Shown: positions 41,556 to 50,608, numbered from the stretch's first letter. The stretch is DNA of 64,000 bases from Bacillus sp. FJAT-14578 (GCF_000504165.1 NZ_AYSE01000005.1:1-64000), one strand, 5' to 3'. Notes: a model not told the origin generated them from the sequence alone. Program-made: numbers and translations.

Positions 41556-42764
41556 GTGGGGTATTACGATGAAGAGTATGAAAGACGTGAAGGAAAACCA
41601 AAGAAAAGCCGTGGAAGTTGGTTTTTTTCTGCATTAGCTGGAGCAGTTATAGGGGCTCTCATTATTTTATTCTCTATTCCAACTTTATCTAGAATGAACA
41701 TTATCCCGTACCAGACAACCATCACCGAGCAAGAAAGTCAACCAGGTTTAGGAGGGAACGTTCAACAAACGGTCGCTGTGGATGTGACAACGGACGTGAC
41801 AAAGGCAGTCGATAAAGTTTCAGAAGCAGTAGTAGGGGTAGTCAATATCCAACAGTCTGACTTTTGGAATGAGGAAAAAGCAGACGCCGGTACAGGTTCA
41901 GGCGTCATCTATAAGAAGGCCGGAGATCGTTCATTTGTCGTGACTAACCACCATGTAATTAATGGTGCGAACCAAATTGAAATAAGCATGACAGATGGTT
42001 CACGTGTACCTGCCCGTGTTCTTGGAAGTGATGCATTGACGGATTTGGCGGTGCTGGAGATTGCAAGCGAACATGTATCAAAGGTAGCGGAGTTCGGCGA
42101 TTCTGATGCTGTCAAACCGGGAGAGCCTGTTATTGCGATTGGAAATCCTCTTGGGCTGCAGTTTTCTGGATCGGTAACACAAGGCATTATTTCAGGAACG
42201 AATCGTGTCGTTCCTCAAGACTTAAATGGAGATGGAACGGCTGATTGGCAGTCGGAAGTCATTCAAACCGATGCTGCCATTAATCCAGGAAATAGCGGCG
42301 GGGCTCTTGTGAATATTGCAGGCAAGCTAATTGGAATCAATTCCATGAAAATTGCTCAGGAAGCGGTAGAAGGGATTGGATTAGCTATACCGGTTAATAT
42401 TGCAAGGCCCATTATTGATGATTTGGAGAAGTTTGGAGAAGTGCAGCGTCCTTACATGGGAGTGAGTTTGCAGTCCATTAGTGAGATTTCAGGTTATCAT
42501 CTCCGGGAAACGCTGAAGTTGCCTAAGGATATCGTGGAAGGTGTCGCGGTGCTGGGAGTGGAACCATTATCTCCTGCAGCCCAGGCTGGTCTCAAAGAGT
42601 TTGATGTGATTGTAGAATTAGATGGACAAAAAATTCGAGATGTGATTGATTTGCGTAAGCATTTGTATACAAAGAAAAATGTAGGAGAGACAATGGAAGT
42701 TACATTCTATCGTCAAGGGACGAAAAAAACAGTTAACCTCAAATTAACAGAAGAGACATTTTAA
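41556..42764 (+). CDS. HtrA-type membrane-anchored serine protease
   Basis: 402 aa, with a cytoplasmic N-terminus, one membrane helix (FFSALAGAVIGALIILFSI), and a trypsin-like domain with triad residues in VTNHHVING (His), LTDLAVLE (Asp) and INPGNSGGAL (Ser). A C-terminal PDZ domain begins near PYMGVSL. It degrades misfolded exported proteins. The position after walJ corresponds to B. subtilis htrC (yycK). The start is GTG 41556, after AAGGTGA; an upstream in-frame GTG at 41535 lacks a good site. Confidence 0.92.
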   Translation: MGYYDEEYERREGKPKKSRGSWFFSALAGAVIGALIILFSIPTLSRMNIIPYQTTITEQESQPGLGGNVQQTVAVDVTTDVTKAVDKVSEAVVGVVNIQQSDFWNEEKADAGTGSGVIYKKAGDRSFVVTNHHVINGANQIEISMTDGSRVPARVLGSDALTDLAVLEIASEHVSKVAEFGDSDAVKPGEPVIAIGNPLGLQFSGSVTQGIISGTNRVVPQDLNGDGTADWQSEVIQTDAAINPGNSGGALVNIAGKLIGINSMKIAQEAVEGIGLAIPVNIARPIIDDLEKFGEVQRPYMGVSLQSISEISGYHLRETLKLPKDIVEGVAVLGVEPLSPAAQAGLKEFDVIVELDGQKIRDVIDLRKHLYTKKNVGETMEVTFYRQGTKKTVNLKLTEETF

Positions 42765-42774
42765 TAAAGGAACA

Positions 42775-42800
42775 GGGGGAGAAAGGACTCCCCTTTTTTC
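42775..42800 (+). terminator. htrA terminator
   Basis: GGGGAG pairs with CTCCCC across AAAGGA, followed by six T residues. Confidence 0.8.
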
Positions 42801-42814
42801 TTGTGTGTATAATA

Positions 42815-43167
42815 TGTGGATAACTATTGGAGGAAAAGATGAAAATTTTTTGTTGTAAAGAGCATGTGGAATTGGCATTAGATATTATTGTGGATGAAAC
42901 AGAAATGGTACCATTACTAAATGAAATTGCAGATACAGAACAGTCGATTAATTGTGGATATTGTCAAAAAGAGGCGATATATGTAGTAGGGAACTAATAT
43001 TCTCATACAAGATGTAGTTTGGTGTTGTGGATATGTGGATAAAATCTGTGGAAAACATGTTTGTAAGGCGGGGGTAGGGTGTGAATATCTCAATTATCAC
43101 AATTGGAAAACTAAAAGAAAAGTATTTAAAACAAGGAATTGATGAATATTTGAAAAGGTTATCCACA
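42815..43167 (+). promoter_or_regulatory. DnaA-box cluster at rlmH
   Basis: Perfect boxes occur at 42815-42823 and 43034-43042 (TGTGGATAA) and at 43159-43167 (TTATCCACA, inside rlmH). One-mismatch boxes TGTGGATAT are at 42953 and 43026, and TGTGGAAAA is at 43047. B. subtilis has a DnaA-binding cluster at the same gene (yydA, the rlmH orthologue). Confidence 0.7.
42839..42997 (+). CDS. CxxH/CxxC zinc-type small protein
   Basis: 52 aa. FCCKEHVELALD near the N-terminus (C-x2-H) and CGYCQKEAIY near the C-terminus (C-x2-C) define the small CxxH/CxxC family found beside rlmH in Bacillus. It is presumably metal-binding; the function is unknown. The ribosome binding site is TTGGAGGAAAAG, and the start is ATG. 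Confidence 0.88.
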   Translation: MKIFCCKEHVELALDIIVDETEMVPLLNEIADTEQSINCGYCQKEAIYVVGN

Positions 43168-43560
43168 TATGCGAAAGTGGATATTATTGAATTGCCAGAT
43201 GAAAAAGCGCCCGAGAACTTGAGTGAATCTGAAATGGAACAAGTGAAGCTAAAAGAAGGAGAACGTATTTTAGCAAAAATATCAGAAGATACTCATGTTA
43301 TTGCACTTGCCATTGAAGGGAAAATGAAATCTTCAGAGGAACTGGCTAAAGACATTGATCAATTGGCTACTTACGGAAAAAGTAAGATAGCATTTGTCAT
43401 TGGAGGATCGCTTGGATTAAGCAAAGAGGTTATGAAACGAGCCAATGGCACTTTATCCTTTTCGAAAATGACATTTCCCCATCAACTAATGCGCCTCATT
43501 CTGCTGGAGCAAGTGTACAGGGCTTTTCGAATTAATCGTAATGAACCGTATCATAAGTAA
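43081..43560 (+). CDS. rlmH: 23S rRNA pseudouridine-1915 methyltransferase RlmH
   Basis: 159 aa SPOUT methyltransferase (OrfX in staphylococci). It contains [26 protein letters not shown] and the C-terminal [14 protein letters not shown]. The start is GTG after GGGGGTAGG. Its last 18 bases (43543-43560) are the recurring attachment-like sequence of this region, the same part of rlmH that serves as SCC attB in staphylococci. Confidence 0.97.
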   Translation: MNISIITIGKLKEKYLKQGIDEYLKRLSTYAKVDIIELPDEKAPENLSESEMEQVKLKEGERILAKISEDTHVIALAIEGKMKSSEELAKDIDQLATYGKSKIAFVIGGSLGLSKEVMKRANGTLSFSKMTFPHQLMRLILLEQVYRAFRINRNEPYHK

Positions 43561-43571
43561 ATGAGGTTTTT
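43543..43571 (+). other. SCC-like attachment site in rlmH (att1)
   Basis: GAACCGTATCATAAGTAA (43543-43560) is the end of rlmH. It is followed by the inverted-repeat arm TAAATGAGGTTTT (43558-43570). It resembles the staphylococcal SCC core GAAGC-R-TATCATAA-R-TGA in the same gene position. Confidence 0.7.
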
Positions 43572-43672
43572 GAAGGAATATAAGAATCTAAACATTGAAA
43601 AACACTTAATCTATTTAATCCAGTCGTTAAATTGACTAGCACTGTGAAAGGATGTTGACAGGCTATTAAAAC

Positions 43673-43717
43673 AAAAGGGCTGACTAAAAAACAGAAATTT
43701 CTTTTAGCCAGCCTTTT
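43673..43717. terminator. Hairpin inside unit 1
   Basis: AAAAGGGCTGACTAAAA pairs with TTTTAGCCAGCCTTTT (one mismatch), with flanking A and T runs. It could terminate in both directions. Confidence 0.7.
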
Positions 43718-43824
43718 GGATTATGCGGTTTTAGAAATGATTTGGTTATTTTCTAATAAGGCCCTTGATTCATCATTAGCGGGCTAGTAACCTTTTCAAT
43801 TAGTTCTTGTATGTATAATTTATT

Positions 43825-44105
43825 TTAAATAAAAGAAAACACAATCCACGTTACAGTTGAACCAATCCACAGCGTAAATGATCCAAATACTCCGCAATTA
43901 AGCATTATAATAGCCCATTTTAAATCTCCGCGGAATAACGCCGTTAGAAAACCAAAGAAGAAAGTAGTCCAACTTAAACCATCTTTAACTTGCTTTGTTA
44001 ATCCTCAAGAGTTTTTTAGTTCAGCTTTCAAAACCCTCTATGCTAATGTAAAAAATCCAGTAAATAAAAATGAAAAAATTGGGCCGTAAGGGAGCCAGAT
44101 AAATA
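43825..44105 (-). pseudogene. Decayed small membrane protein gene
   Basis: On the minus strand one frame reads [20 protein letters not shown], a motif of small membrane proteins of the HrgC-like type in which FSWTTFFFG and LFRGDWKW are hallmarks. A TGA lies just upstream in frame. The preceding segment continues in another frame (IFIWLPYGPIFSFLFTGFF), also ending in a stop. I read it as a frameshifted remnant. Confidence 0.55.
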
Positions 44106-44108
44106 TAG

Positions 44109-44148
44109 AAAACCTCATTTAGATTACGAAGAACCATATCATAAGTAA
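44109..44148 (+). other. SCC-like attachment site (att2)
   Basis: Inverted arm AAAACCTCATTTA (44109-44121), nine bases, then GAACCATATCATAAGTAA (44131-44148), 17 of 18 identical to the rlmH end. The sequence after it does not carry the TGAGGTTTT arm. Confidence 0.7.
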
Positions 44149-44169
44149 AAGAAAGTTTCTTTGTGTATT

Positions 44170-44200
44170 TAAAGCCGGCTGCGATCAGCAGTCGGCTTTA
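44170..44200 (-). terminator. Terminator of the dehydrogenase gene
   Basis: AAAGCCGGCTGC pairs with GCAGTCGGCTTT across GATCA, downstream of the minus-strand gene ending at 44282. The T tail is short. Confidence 0.6.
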
Positions 44201-44281
44201 TATTTATATCCAATTGCAATTATCGAATCACCGATTTATCGGGAAACCTCATTGTTTTTTATACTCTCTGCAAACAGGTTT

Positions 44282-45322
44282 TTAAACAAAACCTTCTAGT
44301 ACAATTTTACCAATCGTCCTATTGCTCTCCAAAAATTTGTGGGCTTGACGGAGATTTTCTGCTGAGATCGGTCCAAGGACTTCGGTCAGTGTTGTCTTTA
44401 ATTTTTGATGGTCCACAGCATCAGCAATACGATTAAGCAATAGATGTTGCTCAATCATATCATCTGTTTCGTAAACAGGGCGAGTAAACATAAACTCCCA
44501 CACGAAGGTGACGCTTTTTTGCTTAAGCAATTTGAGGTCCAGCGGAGAGGTTGGATCATCAATTGCGCACACAACTCCTTGCGGAGAAATAGCTTCGCTA
44601 ATACCGGCCCAGTGTTTTTCCAAAGCATTCAGGCAAAAAATGTACGGAACGTTTGTAAATCCAATTGCTTGAAGTTGTGGAAGGAGCGGGTCATGGTGAT
44701 TAATGGTATAGTCCGCGCCCATTGATTTAACCCAGCTAACAGTTTCTGATCGGGAAGCAGTCCCGATTACAGTAAGCCCCGCTTGTTTTGCAAGCTGAGT
44801 GGCAATGGAACCTACACCCCCGGCTGCACCAATGATCAGCAGAGCCTTTCCTTTGTTAGGGCCCGAATCTTGGGAAATAGACATTCGGGTAAATAACGCT
44901 TCCCAAGCTGTAATGGAGGTTAGGGGAAGAGCTGCGGCTTCCACAAAACTTAAGGAAACAGGTTTGCGCCCAACGATTCGTTCATCGACCAGATGGTATT
45001 CACTGTTTCCGCCTTGTCGTGCAATACTGCCAGCATAAAAAACTTCATCTCCCGGACGAAACAATGAACAGTCCGGTCCTGTCTCTTCGACGACTCCTGC
45101 TACATCCCAACCTAGAATTTTAGGAACTTCCTCAACTCTTTCCTTAGGAGCTCGTACCTTTGTATCAACAGGATTGACCGATATGGCCGCAACTTTGACC
45201 AAAATGTCACGACCCGTTGCTTTTGGTTTTTCTACAACTACGTCCACCAGGCTTTGGGGATTGTCAATTGGAAGGTAACGAGTTAATCCTACCGCCTTCA
45301 TTGTATTCATGATGAACCACAT
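44282..45322 (-). CDS. Zinc-type alcohol dehydrogenase-like / quinone oxidoreductase
   Basis: 346 aa MDR-superfamily NADPH oxidoreductase. The GroES-like N-terminal domain has KVAAISVNPVDTKVR and ILGWDVAGVVEE. The Rossmann motif is IIGAAGGVGSIATQLAKQAG (residues ~160-180). No structural-zinc cysteine cluster is visible, which fits the quinone oxidoreductase (ZADH_zn_b-like) branch. The substrate is unknown. The start ATG 45322 has AAGGAAAGG closely upstream; ATG 45310 is an alternative. It lies in unit 2 of the att array and against the direction of the preceding genes. Confidence 0.85.
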   Translation of the reverse strand: MWFIMNTMKAVGLTRYLPIDNPQSLVDVVVEKPKATGRDILVKVAAISVNPVDTKVRAPKERVEEVPKILGWDVAGVVEETGPDCSLFRPGDEVFYAGSIARQGGNSEYHLVDERIVGRKPVSLSFVEAAALPLTSITAWEALFTRMSISQDSGPNKGKALLIIGAAGGVGSIATQLAKQAGLTVIGTASRSETVSWVKSMGADYTINHHDPLLPQLQAIGFTNVPYIFCLNALEKHWAGISEAISPQGVVCAIDDPTSPLDLKLLKQKSVTFVWEFMFTRPVYETDDMIEQHLLLNRIADAVDHQKLKTTLTEVLGPISAENLRQAHKFLESNRTIGKIVLEGFV

Positions 45323-45443
45323 CCTTTCCTTATTAGTATACCCGTTATTAGTAATAGCTTAAAATAATTACTATCAGCCTATAGTTTCTAAGCATAAGTG
45401 AAATTTAGTGTTAATATAGATGTGAATGAGGTGTTAATAGGAT

Positions 45444-45812
45444 GTGACAATTGCAAGTACAAAAACAGGTGAAATCATAGGGGACTATGAAGGTAAAGCA
45501 ACTGCTGAGGTCATTTTCTCAGACGTTTTTGCTTCTGACTATGATGTTGTATCTGTTATTGGTGGATCTGGTACGAACGATCATCTATGGGAAAATCAAG
45601 AATTACAAGACTACTTGAAACAAGCGTATACTAATAAAGTTCTTGTAACAGGAATTTGTGCAGGTGCGGTTACTGTAGCTAAAACGAGTTTACTTACTGG
45701 AAGAGAAGCAACTTGCTATCCAGTAGATGTACAAAAAGACCAATTAAAAGCGAATAAAGTAACATATGTGAAAAAGACGAATATTCATTTGATATACTGC
45801 TTAATCAGGTAA
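45444..45812 (+). pseudogene. Truncated DJ-1/PfpI family protein
   Basis: 122 codons that begin mid-domain: the usual first strand and helix (~45 residues) are absent. It carries GGSGTNDHLWEN and the nucleophile elbow GICAGAV (Cys), then diverges after ~100 residues (KKTNIHLIYCLIR) where family members continue with a catalytic-domain end. A GTG with AGGTG upstream could still start translation. Missing both ends, it is probably non-functional. Confidence 0.65.
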
Positions 45813-46433
45813 TGAAGATAACACTGCAATCAATCTGTATGAATCAATTTGTTAAGAAAGATACCCGGAAAAGAAGCTTTATGGAGTTGGATTATCTTCA
45901 TGAAACACGGGATCTTTCATTAACAAAACAGATATTCTCGAGAATTTACTTTGGAAGACATGAGATGCACTACAAGCGGATGATTCACCTTGTAAGAATG
46001 TTATTCGAACTTAAGTCGGTTTCCTATAAAATGGAGCTTGTTTACGGCAAAACTTGATGAAAGAGCACTCAATGGTATATTCGAAAAATTTTTATTTCAA
46101 TTTTACAGGATTGAAAAAAAAGACTGCCGGGTCTCATCTGAAATCATCGAGTGGGGACTGGATGGGAACAATGCCTTTCTGCTACAAATGAAAACAGATG
46201 TGTCATTCAGTCATAATATGTATCAGCTATTTACTTATTTAATGCATCAGGAAAAGGATCTGGAGCTTAGAGGAATACTAATTTACCTAAAAAATATTAC
46301 TGATGTAGATGAAAAGTATCAATGGAGTGAGAATATCTTGATGGAGATTATGACGGTGGATTTGGATATATCGTGGAAAGAAATATTTGAGAAGCTGATT
46401 GGGGTTGTGGATGAGGAACGAGTGATTTTGTAG
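45812..46433 (+). pseudogene. McrC-like restriction subunit remnant
   Basis: Two overlapping frames make one broken gene. The first (45812-46057) ends HYKRMIHLVRMLFE; the second (46038-46433) continues DERALNGIFEKFLFQFYR and VSSEIIEWGLDG, characteristic of McrC, the nuclease subunit of the McrBC type IV restriction system. The frames join near 46040-46055. After LLQMKTDVSFS it jumps to HNMYQLFTYL, so the PD-(D/E)xK nuclease core that should lie between is deleted. No McrB is visible. It is a restriction-system relic. Confidence 0.6.
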
Positions 46434-46471
46434 TGGGCATTAATAAGAGAATATTTTAAAGTTAAATGTTA

Positions 46472-46506
46472 TAAAAAAAAGAGAAAAGCCCAATCAGCTT
46501 TTCTCT
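46472..46506 (-). terminator. dus terminator
   Basis: AGAGAAAAGC pairs with GCTTTTCTCT across CCAATCA, with a run of T on the minus strand. Confidence 0.85.
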
Positions 46507-46515
46507 CAAGCCCAA

Positions 46516-47517
46516 TTATTTAGAAGCCGAAAACCCTTCTTCTTCCTTCACGTCCTCTTTTTCTATAAACTCATTAAGCAGAGTACGCACATCATCGGTG
46601 GATTCGGTGTCCATCAGTCGATTTCTCAGTTCACTTGCTCCCCGGAATCCGCGGACGTAAATTTTAAAAAAGCGTCGAAGCGGTTTGAAAGGACGCGGCT
46701 CCAATTCTTCAGAGTACTTATCATGAAGGTCAAGCTGCAGGCGAAGGAGATCGAGCAGTTCTTCGCTGGTATGCTCTTTCTTTTCTTTTTCAAAAGCGAA
46801 CGGATTATGGAAAATCCCGCGTCCGATCATCACTCCGTCTATGCCGTATTTTTCTGCAAGCTCAAGTCCTTTTTGACGGTCAGGAATATCACCGTTAATC
46901 GTCAGAAGTGTATGAGGGGCCACTTCGTCACGAAGCTTCTTGATCTCCGGAATCAGCTCCCAGTGTGCGTCGACATTACTCATCTCTTTTTTCGTACGGA
47001 GGTGGATGGAAAGATTGGCGATATCCTGTTCAAGAATGTGCTTCAGCCAGTGGTGCCATTCGTCCACTTCCGTATAACCGAGCCGGGTCTTAACGCTTAC
47101 GGGCAGGCCTCCCGCTTTGGCTGCCTGGATGATTTCCGCTGCAACATCCGGACGGCGGATCAGACCGGATCCTTTTCCATTCGCTGCAACGTTCTGCACC
47201 GGACATCCCATGTTGATATCTACGCCACGATAGCCCATTTCGGCCATGCCGATACTCATTTGGCGGAAGTATTCAGGCTTGTCTCCCCAAATATGGGCGA
47301 CGATCGGCTGTTCATCTTCCGTAAATGTCAGCCGTCCCTTGACGCTGTCTTTTCCTCTTGGGTGGCAGTAGCTTTCCGAATTCGTAAACTCTGTAAAAAA
47401 CACGTCAGGTCTCGCTGCTTCACTCACGACATGACGAAAAACGACATCCGTCACAGCTTCCATCGGTGCCAGAACAAAAAACGGCCGCGGCAACTCTTGC
47501 CAAAAATTATCTTTCAT
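46516..47517 (-). CDS. dus: tRNA-dihydrouridine synthase
   Basis: 333 aa flavoenzyme reducing uridine to dihydrouridine in tRNA D loops. It begins [17 protein letters not shown] (FMN site). The catalytic cysteine is in [11 protein letters not shown], and KTRLGY and GRGIFHNPF are conserved. Its G+C looks higher than that of neighbouring genes (for example 47090-47230), hinting at a different origin. Located in unit 2 of the att array, it may be a second dus copy; the usual chromosomal dus lies elsewhere in Bacillus. Confidence 0.9.
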   Translation of the reverse strand: MKDNFWQELPRPFFVLAPMEAVTDVVFRHVVSEAARPDVFFTEFTNSESYCHPRGKDSVKGRLTFTEDEQPIVAHIWGDKPEYFRQMSIGMAEMGYRGVDINMGCPVQNVAANGKGSGLIRRPDVAAEIIQAAKAGGLPVSVKTRLGYTEVDEWHHWLKHILEQDIANLSIHLRTKKEMSNVDAHWELIPEIKKLRDEVAPHTLLTINGDIPDRQKGLELAEKYGIDGVMIGRGIFHNPFAFEKEKKEHTSEELLDLLRLQLDLHDKYSEELEPRPFKPLRRFFKIYVRGFRGASELRNRLMDTESTDDVRTLLNEFIEKEDVKEEEGFSASK

Positions 47518-47669
47518 AATATATCTGAACCCTTTCCTTAAAGGGAAACATGTTCCCGAAGTTAAAAAGTGAAATTGCTTCTGTTTGATTGACTACCAGT
47601 TAGACTGGACTTCAATCAATATATACTTTACTGCCTTCAAATGAAAAGTGCAAGGGAACGAGTGGTCTA

Positions 47670-47840
47670 GTGAATGGTTCCCTGGATCGGGTACAATATA
47701 TACCGGGTTCTATTGACGAATACCTTGATCTGCTCCACGGGAAGAATGAATATTCGGATGCTGAAGAGAGATGGACGGACGACATTGACTTGTGTATCAG
47801 TGATGGAGAAGACAATGTCGAAGATGCATGGGATTTGTAA
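47670..47840 (+). CDS. Small acidic ORF or gene remnant
   Basis: 56 codons from GTG, ending DNVEDAWDL, with many Asp/Glu residues (EYSDAEERWTDDIDLC). There is no clear ribosome binding site, and the frame is open further upstream to 47604. I do not recognise the family. It may be the 3' end of a deleted gene inside unit 2. Confidence 0.3.
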   Translation: MNGSLDRVQYIPGSIDEYLDLLHGKNEYSDAEERWTDDIDLCISDGEDNVEDAWDL

Positions 47841-47933
47841 AAAGGGTATTGCAAATGAAAAAAATATAAATAAACTAAACCTATGCTGCTTTGAGCGTAG
47901 GTTTTCGTGTATATAATTTTAATCAAAAAAGTA

Positions 47934-47987
47934 AAAACCTCACTTAGATGCGTTACGGAGAACCGTATCATAAGTAAATGAGGTTTT
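47934..47987 (+). other. SCC-like attachment site (att3)
   Basis: Inverted arm AAAACCTCACTTA (47934-47946), 13 bases, then GAACCGTATCATAAGTAA (47960-47977) and ATGAGGTTTT (47978-47987). The 28 bases 47960-47987 are identical to the end of rlmH and its flank. Confidence 0.75.
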
Positions 47988-48060
47988 AATTTTAATAAGT
48001 AAAATTGGAGTTTAAAACCTCTAGGCTATAAAGTTACAGTACTCAATATTTTTTAAACCA

Positions 48061-48100
48061 AAAATCTTCCTGATCAATGATACACTCAGGAAGATTTTTA
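48061..48100. terminator. Terminator of the BCCT gene
   Basis: AAAAATCTTCCTGA pairs fully with TCAGGAAGATTTTT across a 12-base loop; usable on both strands. Confidence 0.85.
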
Positions 48101-48114
48101 TGTTTTAATTCCTT

Positions 48115-49641
48115 TTATGAATGTTGAGCACTTCTTTTATTGCCTCTTTGTACTTCTACTTCATTTTTTAAACCTCTCAGTAATGAGAAGCACATGACGA
48201 CCATGATAATGGCAAAAGGAAGAGCAGCTGCAATGGAAGCTGTTTGCAATACGCTCAAACCGCCAGCTAAAAGCAATACAGCAGCTAAAGCAGATTGTAT
48301 GACACCCCATGTCATTTTAATTTTGTTTGAAGGATTAAGTGTTCCGCCTTCACTCAACATTCCCAATACAAAGGTTGCGGTATCGGCAACAGTTATATAA
48401 TAAATGGCTACCACTGCAAACCCTAAAATGCTTAATAGGGAATTTAATGGGAGATAATCAAAGAAGATAAAAATAGACAAGGAAATGTTTTCGGCGATAT
48501 ATTTTGCCAAATCATGGTTTGCTCTGTTTTGAACGAGTTCAAGCGCCGAACCACCAAATACAGACATCCAAAGACATGTTCCGAGGGTAGGCACAATCAA
48601 TACCCCAATAACAAACTCTCTTACTGTTCTTCCTTTTGAGACCCTGGCAATAAACATACCGACGAATGGTGCCCAGGCAATCCACCATGCCCAGTAAAAT
48701 AAGGTCCATGATGCAATCCATTCTCCTTTGCCAAAGGGGTTTAACCTTAAACTCATATGTATAAAGTCACTAATATAGAGGCCCATCGTATTAAAAAACA
48801 CTTGAATAACAGTCAGGGCTGGACCGACAAGCATAATCAACAGCATCATGGCAACAGATAAGATGATCGCTGCGTTGGATAGGTACTTTATTCCTCTTTC
48901 CAAGCCTGTATTAATTGAGATAATAAAAAGGACTGTTGCGACAACAATGACAATCAATTGGATAAATAACGTATTAGGGATACCGAATATGTCATGCATT
49001 CCGGCCGTAACCTGCATTGCCCCAAGCCCTAAAGAGGTTGCGATACCGAAGACCGTTGCAAAGATAGACAGGATATCAATCGTTTTGCCTATTGGTCCGT
49101 AAATTCTATCGCCTAAAATTGGATGGAACGCTGAACTGATGGCCGCGGGAAGCCTTTTGTTATATTGAAAAAATGCAAGGGCTAACCCAATAACGGTGTA
49201 TATCGCCCATGGGTCAAGACCCCAATGAAAAAAGGTAAATTTCATTGCAGTGTTGGCTGCCTCAACGGTATAAGCTTTTCCATAGGGAGGCGCTGTGTAG
49301 TGGGTGACAGGTTCAGCGACACTCCAGTACACAATCCCGATTCCCATACCGGCACCAAACAACATTGCGAGCCAAGAACCGGTACTGAAATCAGGCTTGT
49401 CATTTTTTCTGCCGAGTCGGATATTTCCATATTTTGAAAAAAGTAAATAGATGGAGAAAATTACAAAAAACAGGGTAGCCCCAAGATATACCCATCCAAG
49501 ATAATCAATCGACGCATTATAAACGGCGTTGGTGACTTTGGTGAGATTTTCTGTAAAAAAAACTCCCCATATAATAAAAACGAGGGTAAGCAATAATGAG
49601 ATTATAAAAACACTATTTTCGTTAAATTTATGACTATCCAT
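48115..49641 (-). CDS. BCCT family betaine/choline-type transporter
   Basis: 508 aa with 12 predicted membrane segments. GAGMGIGIVYWSVAEPVTHY (about residues 94-113) is the glycine-rich TM3 region. WTLFYWAWWIAWAPFVGMFI is the BCCT signature in TM8, bearing the aromatic box for trimethylammonium substrates. The closest role is OpuD-like, sodium-coupled uptake of glycine betaine as osmoprotectant. The C-terminal basic tail (RGNKRSAQ) may sense osmolarity. Substrate is inferred from the family. Cargo of unit 3. Confidence 0.92.
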   Translation of the reverse strand: MDSHKFNENSVFIISLLLTLVFIIWGVFFTENLTKVTNAVYNASIDYLGWVYLGATLFFVIFSIYLLFSKYGNIRLGRKNDKPDFSTGSWLAMLFGAGMGIGIVYWSVAEPVTHYTAPPYGKAYTVEAANTAMKFTFFHWGLDPWAIYTVIGLALAFFQYNKRLPAAISSAFHPILGDRIYGPIGKTIDILSIFATVFGIATSLGLGAMQVTAGMHDIFGIPNTLFIQLIVIVVATVLFIISINTGLERGIKYLSNAAIILSVAMMLLIMLVGPALTVIQVFFNTMGLYISDFIHMSLRLNPFGKGEWIASWTLFYWAWWIAWAPFVGMFIARVSKGRTVREFVIGVLIVPTLGTCLWMSVFGGSALELVQNRANHDLAKYIAENISLSIFIFFDYLPLNSLLSILGFAVVAIYYITVADTATFVLGMLSEGGTLNPSNKIKMTWGVIQSALAAVLLLAGGLSVLQTASIAAALPFAIIMVVMCFSLLRGLKNEVEVQRGNKRSAQHS

Positions 49642-49718
49642 AGATACCTCCTGGCAAGGTGGAAGAGTATTGTGTTTAATGTATTTTCGAAAAGGCAGTA
49701 TGCGGCAAGCATTGGCTT

Positions 49719-50408
49719 TTAACCATCAGAAGAGTTAAGCCCGTTATCAAAGGGATTATATTGAAATTCCCATTTATCGGTATCCATCAACTCTTCGTTC
49801 GTCAGCTCTATACCGCCTCCAAGATAAACGGTTTGCCCTTTGATTGCCACCACCATAGCTTCAAACAACTCTTCACTATCCCTTTTTTTATATACGTCCC
49901 CCAACTGTGTTGATAGTTCGCCGTAAGGATGAATGATTTGGCCGCCAATGTCATCTAAGCTTTCTTCTTCAATATTTAACATGTCTTTATAATCGATAGG
50001 ATGGCTGTCAGGAGCACGGCCAGGAACCATCAATAAATACTCATTATGCTTGATTCCGTTAGAATCGCTTGTTATTACCCCTTTGTTATCAACAGTTTCA
50101 ACCACTTCAATTTCATTTAATGAATAGTGATCCAAAGTATCGGGGGTCGGATTGTTAATTAAAATATAATCTCCTTCTTCAGGTTTTCGATTATTCCTGA
50201 GTGTATATACCTTATGATTGAAAATAAAGCTGTCAAGTTCCTTTGGAATGTATTTTTCCACACTAGCTGCATTGGTTATATGCTGTGTTAAATCCCTCAG
50301 CTTAATAAGATGAACGGATAGTTTATACATTGGTTTTACTCCATATACTTTGTGTAACTCATTGTTATAATATACAAATTGCCCTTTTCTTACTTGATAC
50401 AGTTTCAC
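49719..50408 (-). CDS. Conserved hypothetical protein
   Basis: 229 aa soluble protein opening VKLYQVRKGQFVYYNNELHKVYGVKP. It has repeated short beta-rich modules of the type GDYILINNP and GQTVYLGGGIEL. I recall similar proteins in other Bacillaceae, but no function is established. The open frame extends to 50426, but AAGGGAG is eight bases before GTG 50408, so I start there. No membrane segment or signal peptide is visible. It is next to the BCCT gene in unit 3 and may be co-transcribed. Confidence 0.7.
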   Translation of the reverse strand: MKLYQVRKGQFVYYNNELHKVYGVKPMYKLSVHLIKLRDLTQHITNAASVEKYIPKELDSFIFNHKVYTLRNNRKPEEGDYILINNPTPDTLDHYSLNEIEVVETVDNKGVITSDSNGIKHNEYLLMVPGRAPDSHPIDYKDMLNIEEESLDDIGGQIIHPYGELSTQLGDVYKKRDSEELFEAMVVAIKGQTVYLGGGIELTNEELMDTDKWEFQYNPFDNGLNSSDG

Positions 50409-50608
50409 AACTAAATCTCCCTTCAAGCATAGGTATATTAAGGTTCTTAATAACTTTGGAATTTGGATGGATCATTTTCTTCTTTAGGATGCCTTTTTTT
50501 AGAAAAAAACATGATGTTAGAAGTGGAAAAGTTCTCAACAGCACTATAGCTATATTCAAAGGGCTTGAATTTCAGAGAGTGAGGAGTAAATTAATATTTT
50601 TGTTATAT

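Larger units (their letters stand above)
43558..44148. mobile_element. Mini SCC-like insertion, unit 1
   Basis: It is bounded by perfect 13-bp inverted repeats, TAAATGAGGTTTT (43558-43570) and AAAACCTCATTTA (44109-44121), and by att1 and att2. The 0.6-kb interior holds a hairpin terminator and one decayed membrane-protein gene. No recombinase is present, so it is a relic or non-autonomous unit. Confidence 0.6.

Noticed and set aside
44241..44281. Insertion-sequence ends near the accessory genes
   Set aside because: No transposase frame and no matching inverted repeats other than the att-associated arms.
46723..47541. 272-codon plus-strand frame opposite dus
   Set aside because: It lies entirely antisense to a clear dus gene and has shadow-like composition.
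47612..47971. 119-codon minus-strand frame covering att3
   Set aside because: It spans the att repeat and the small acidic frame on the other strand; low-complexity Ser/Tyr composition and no ribosome binding site.
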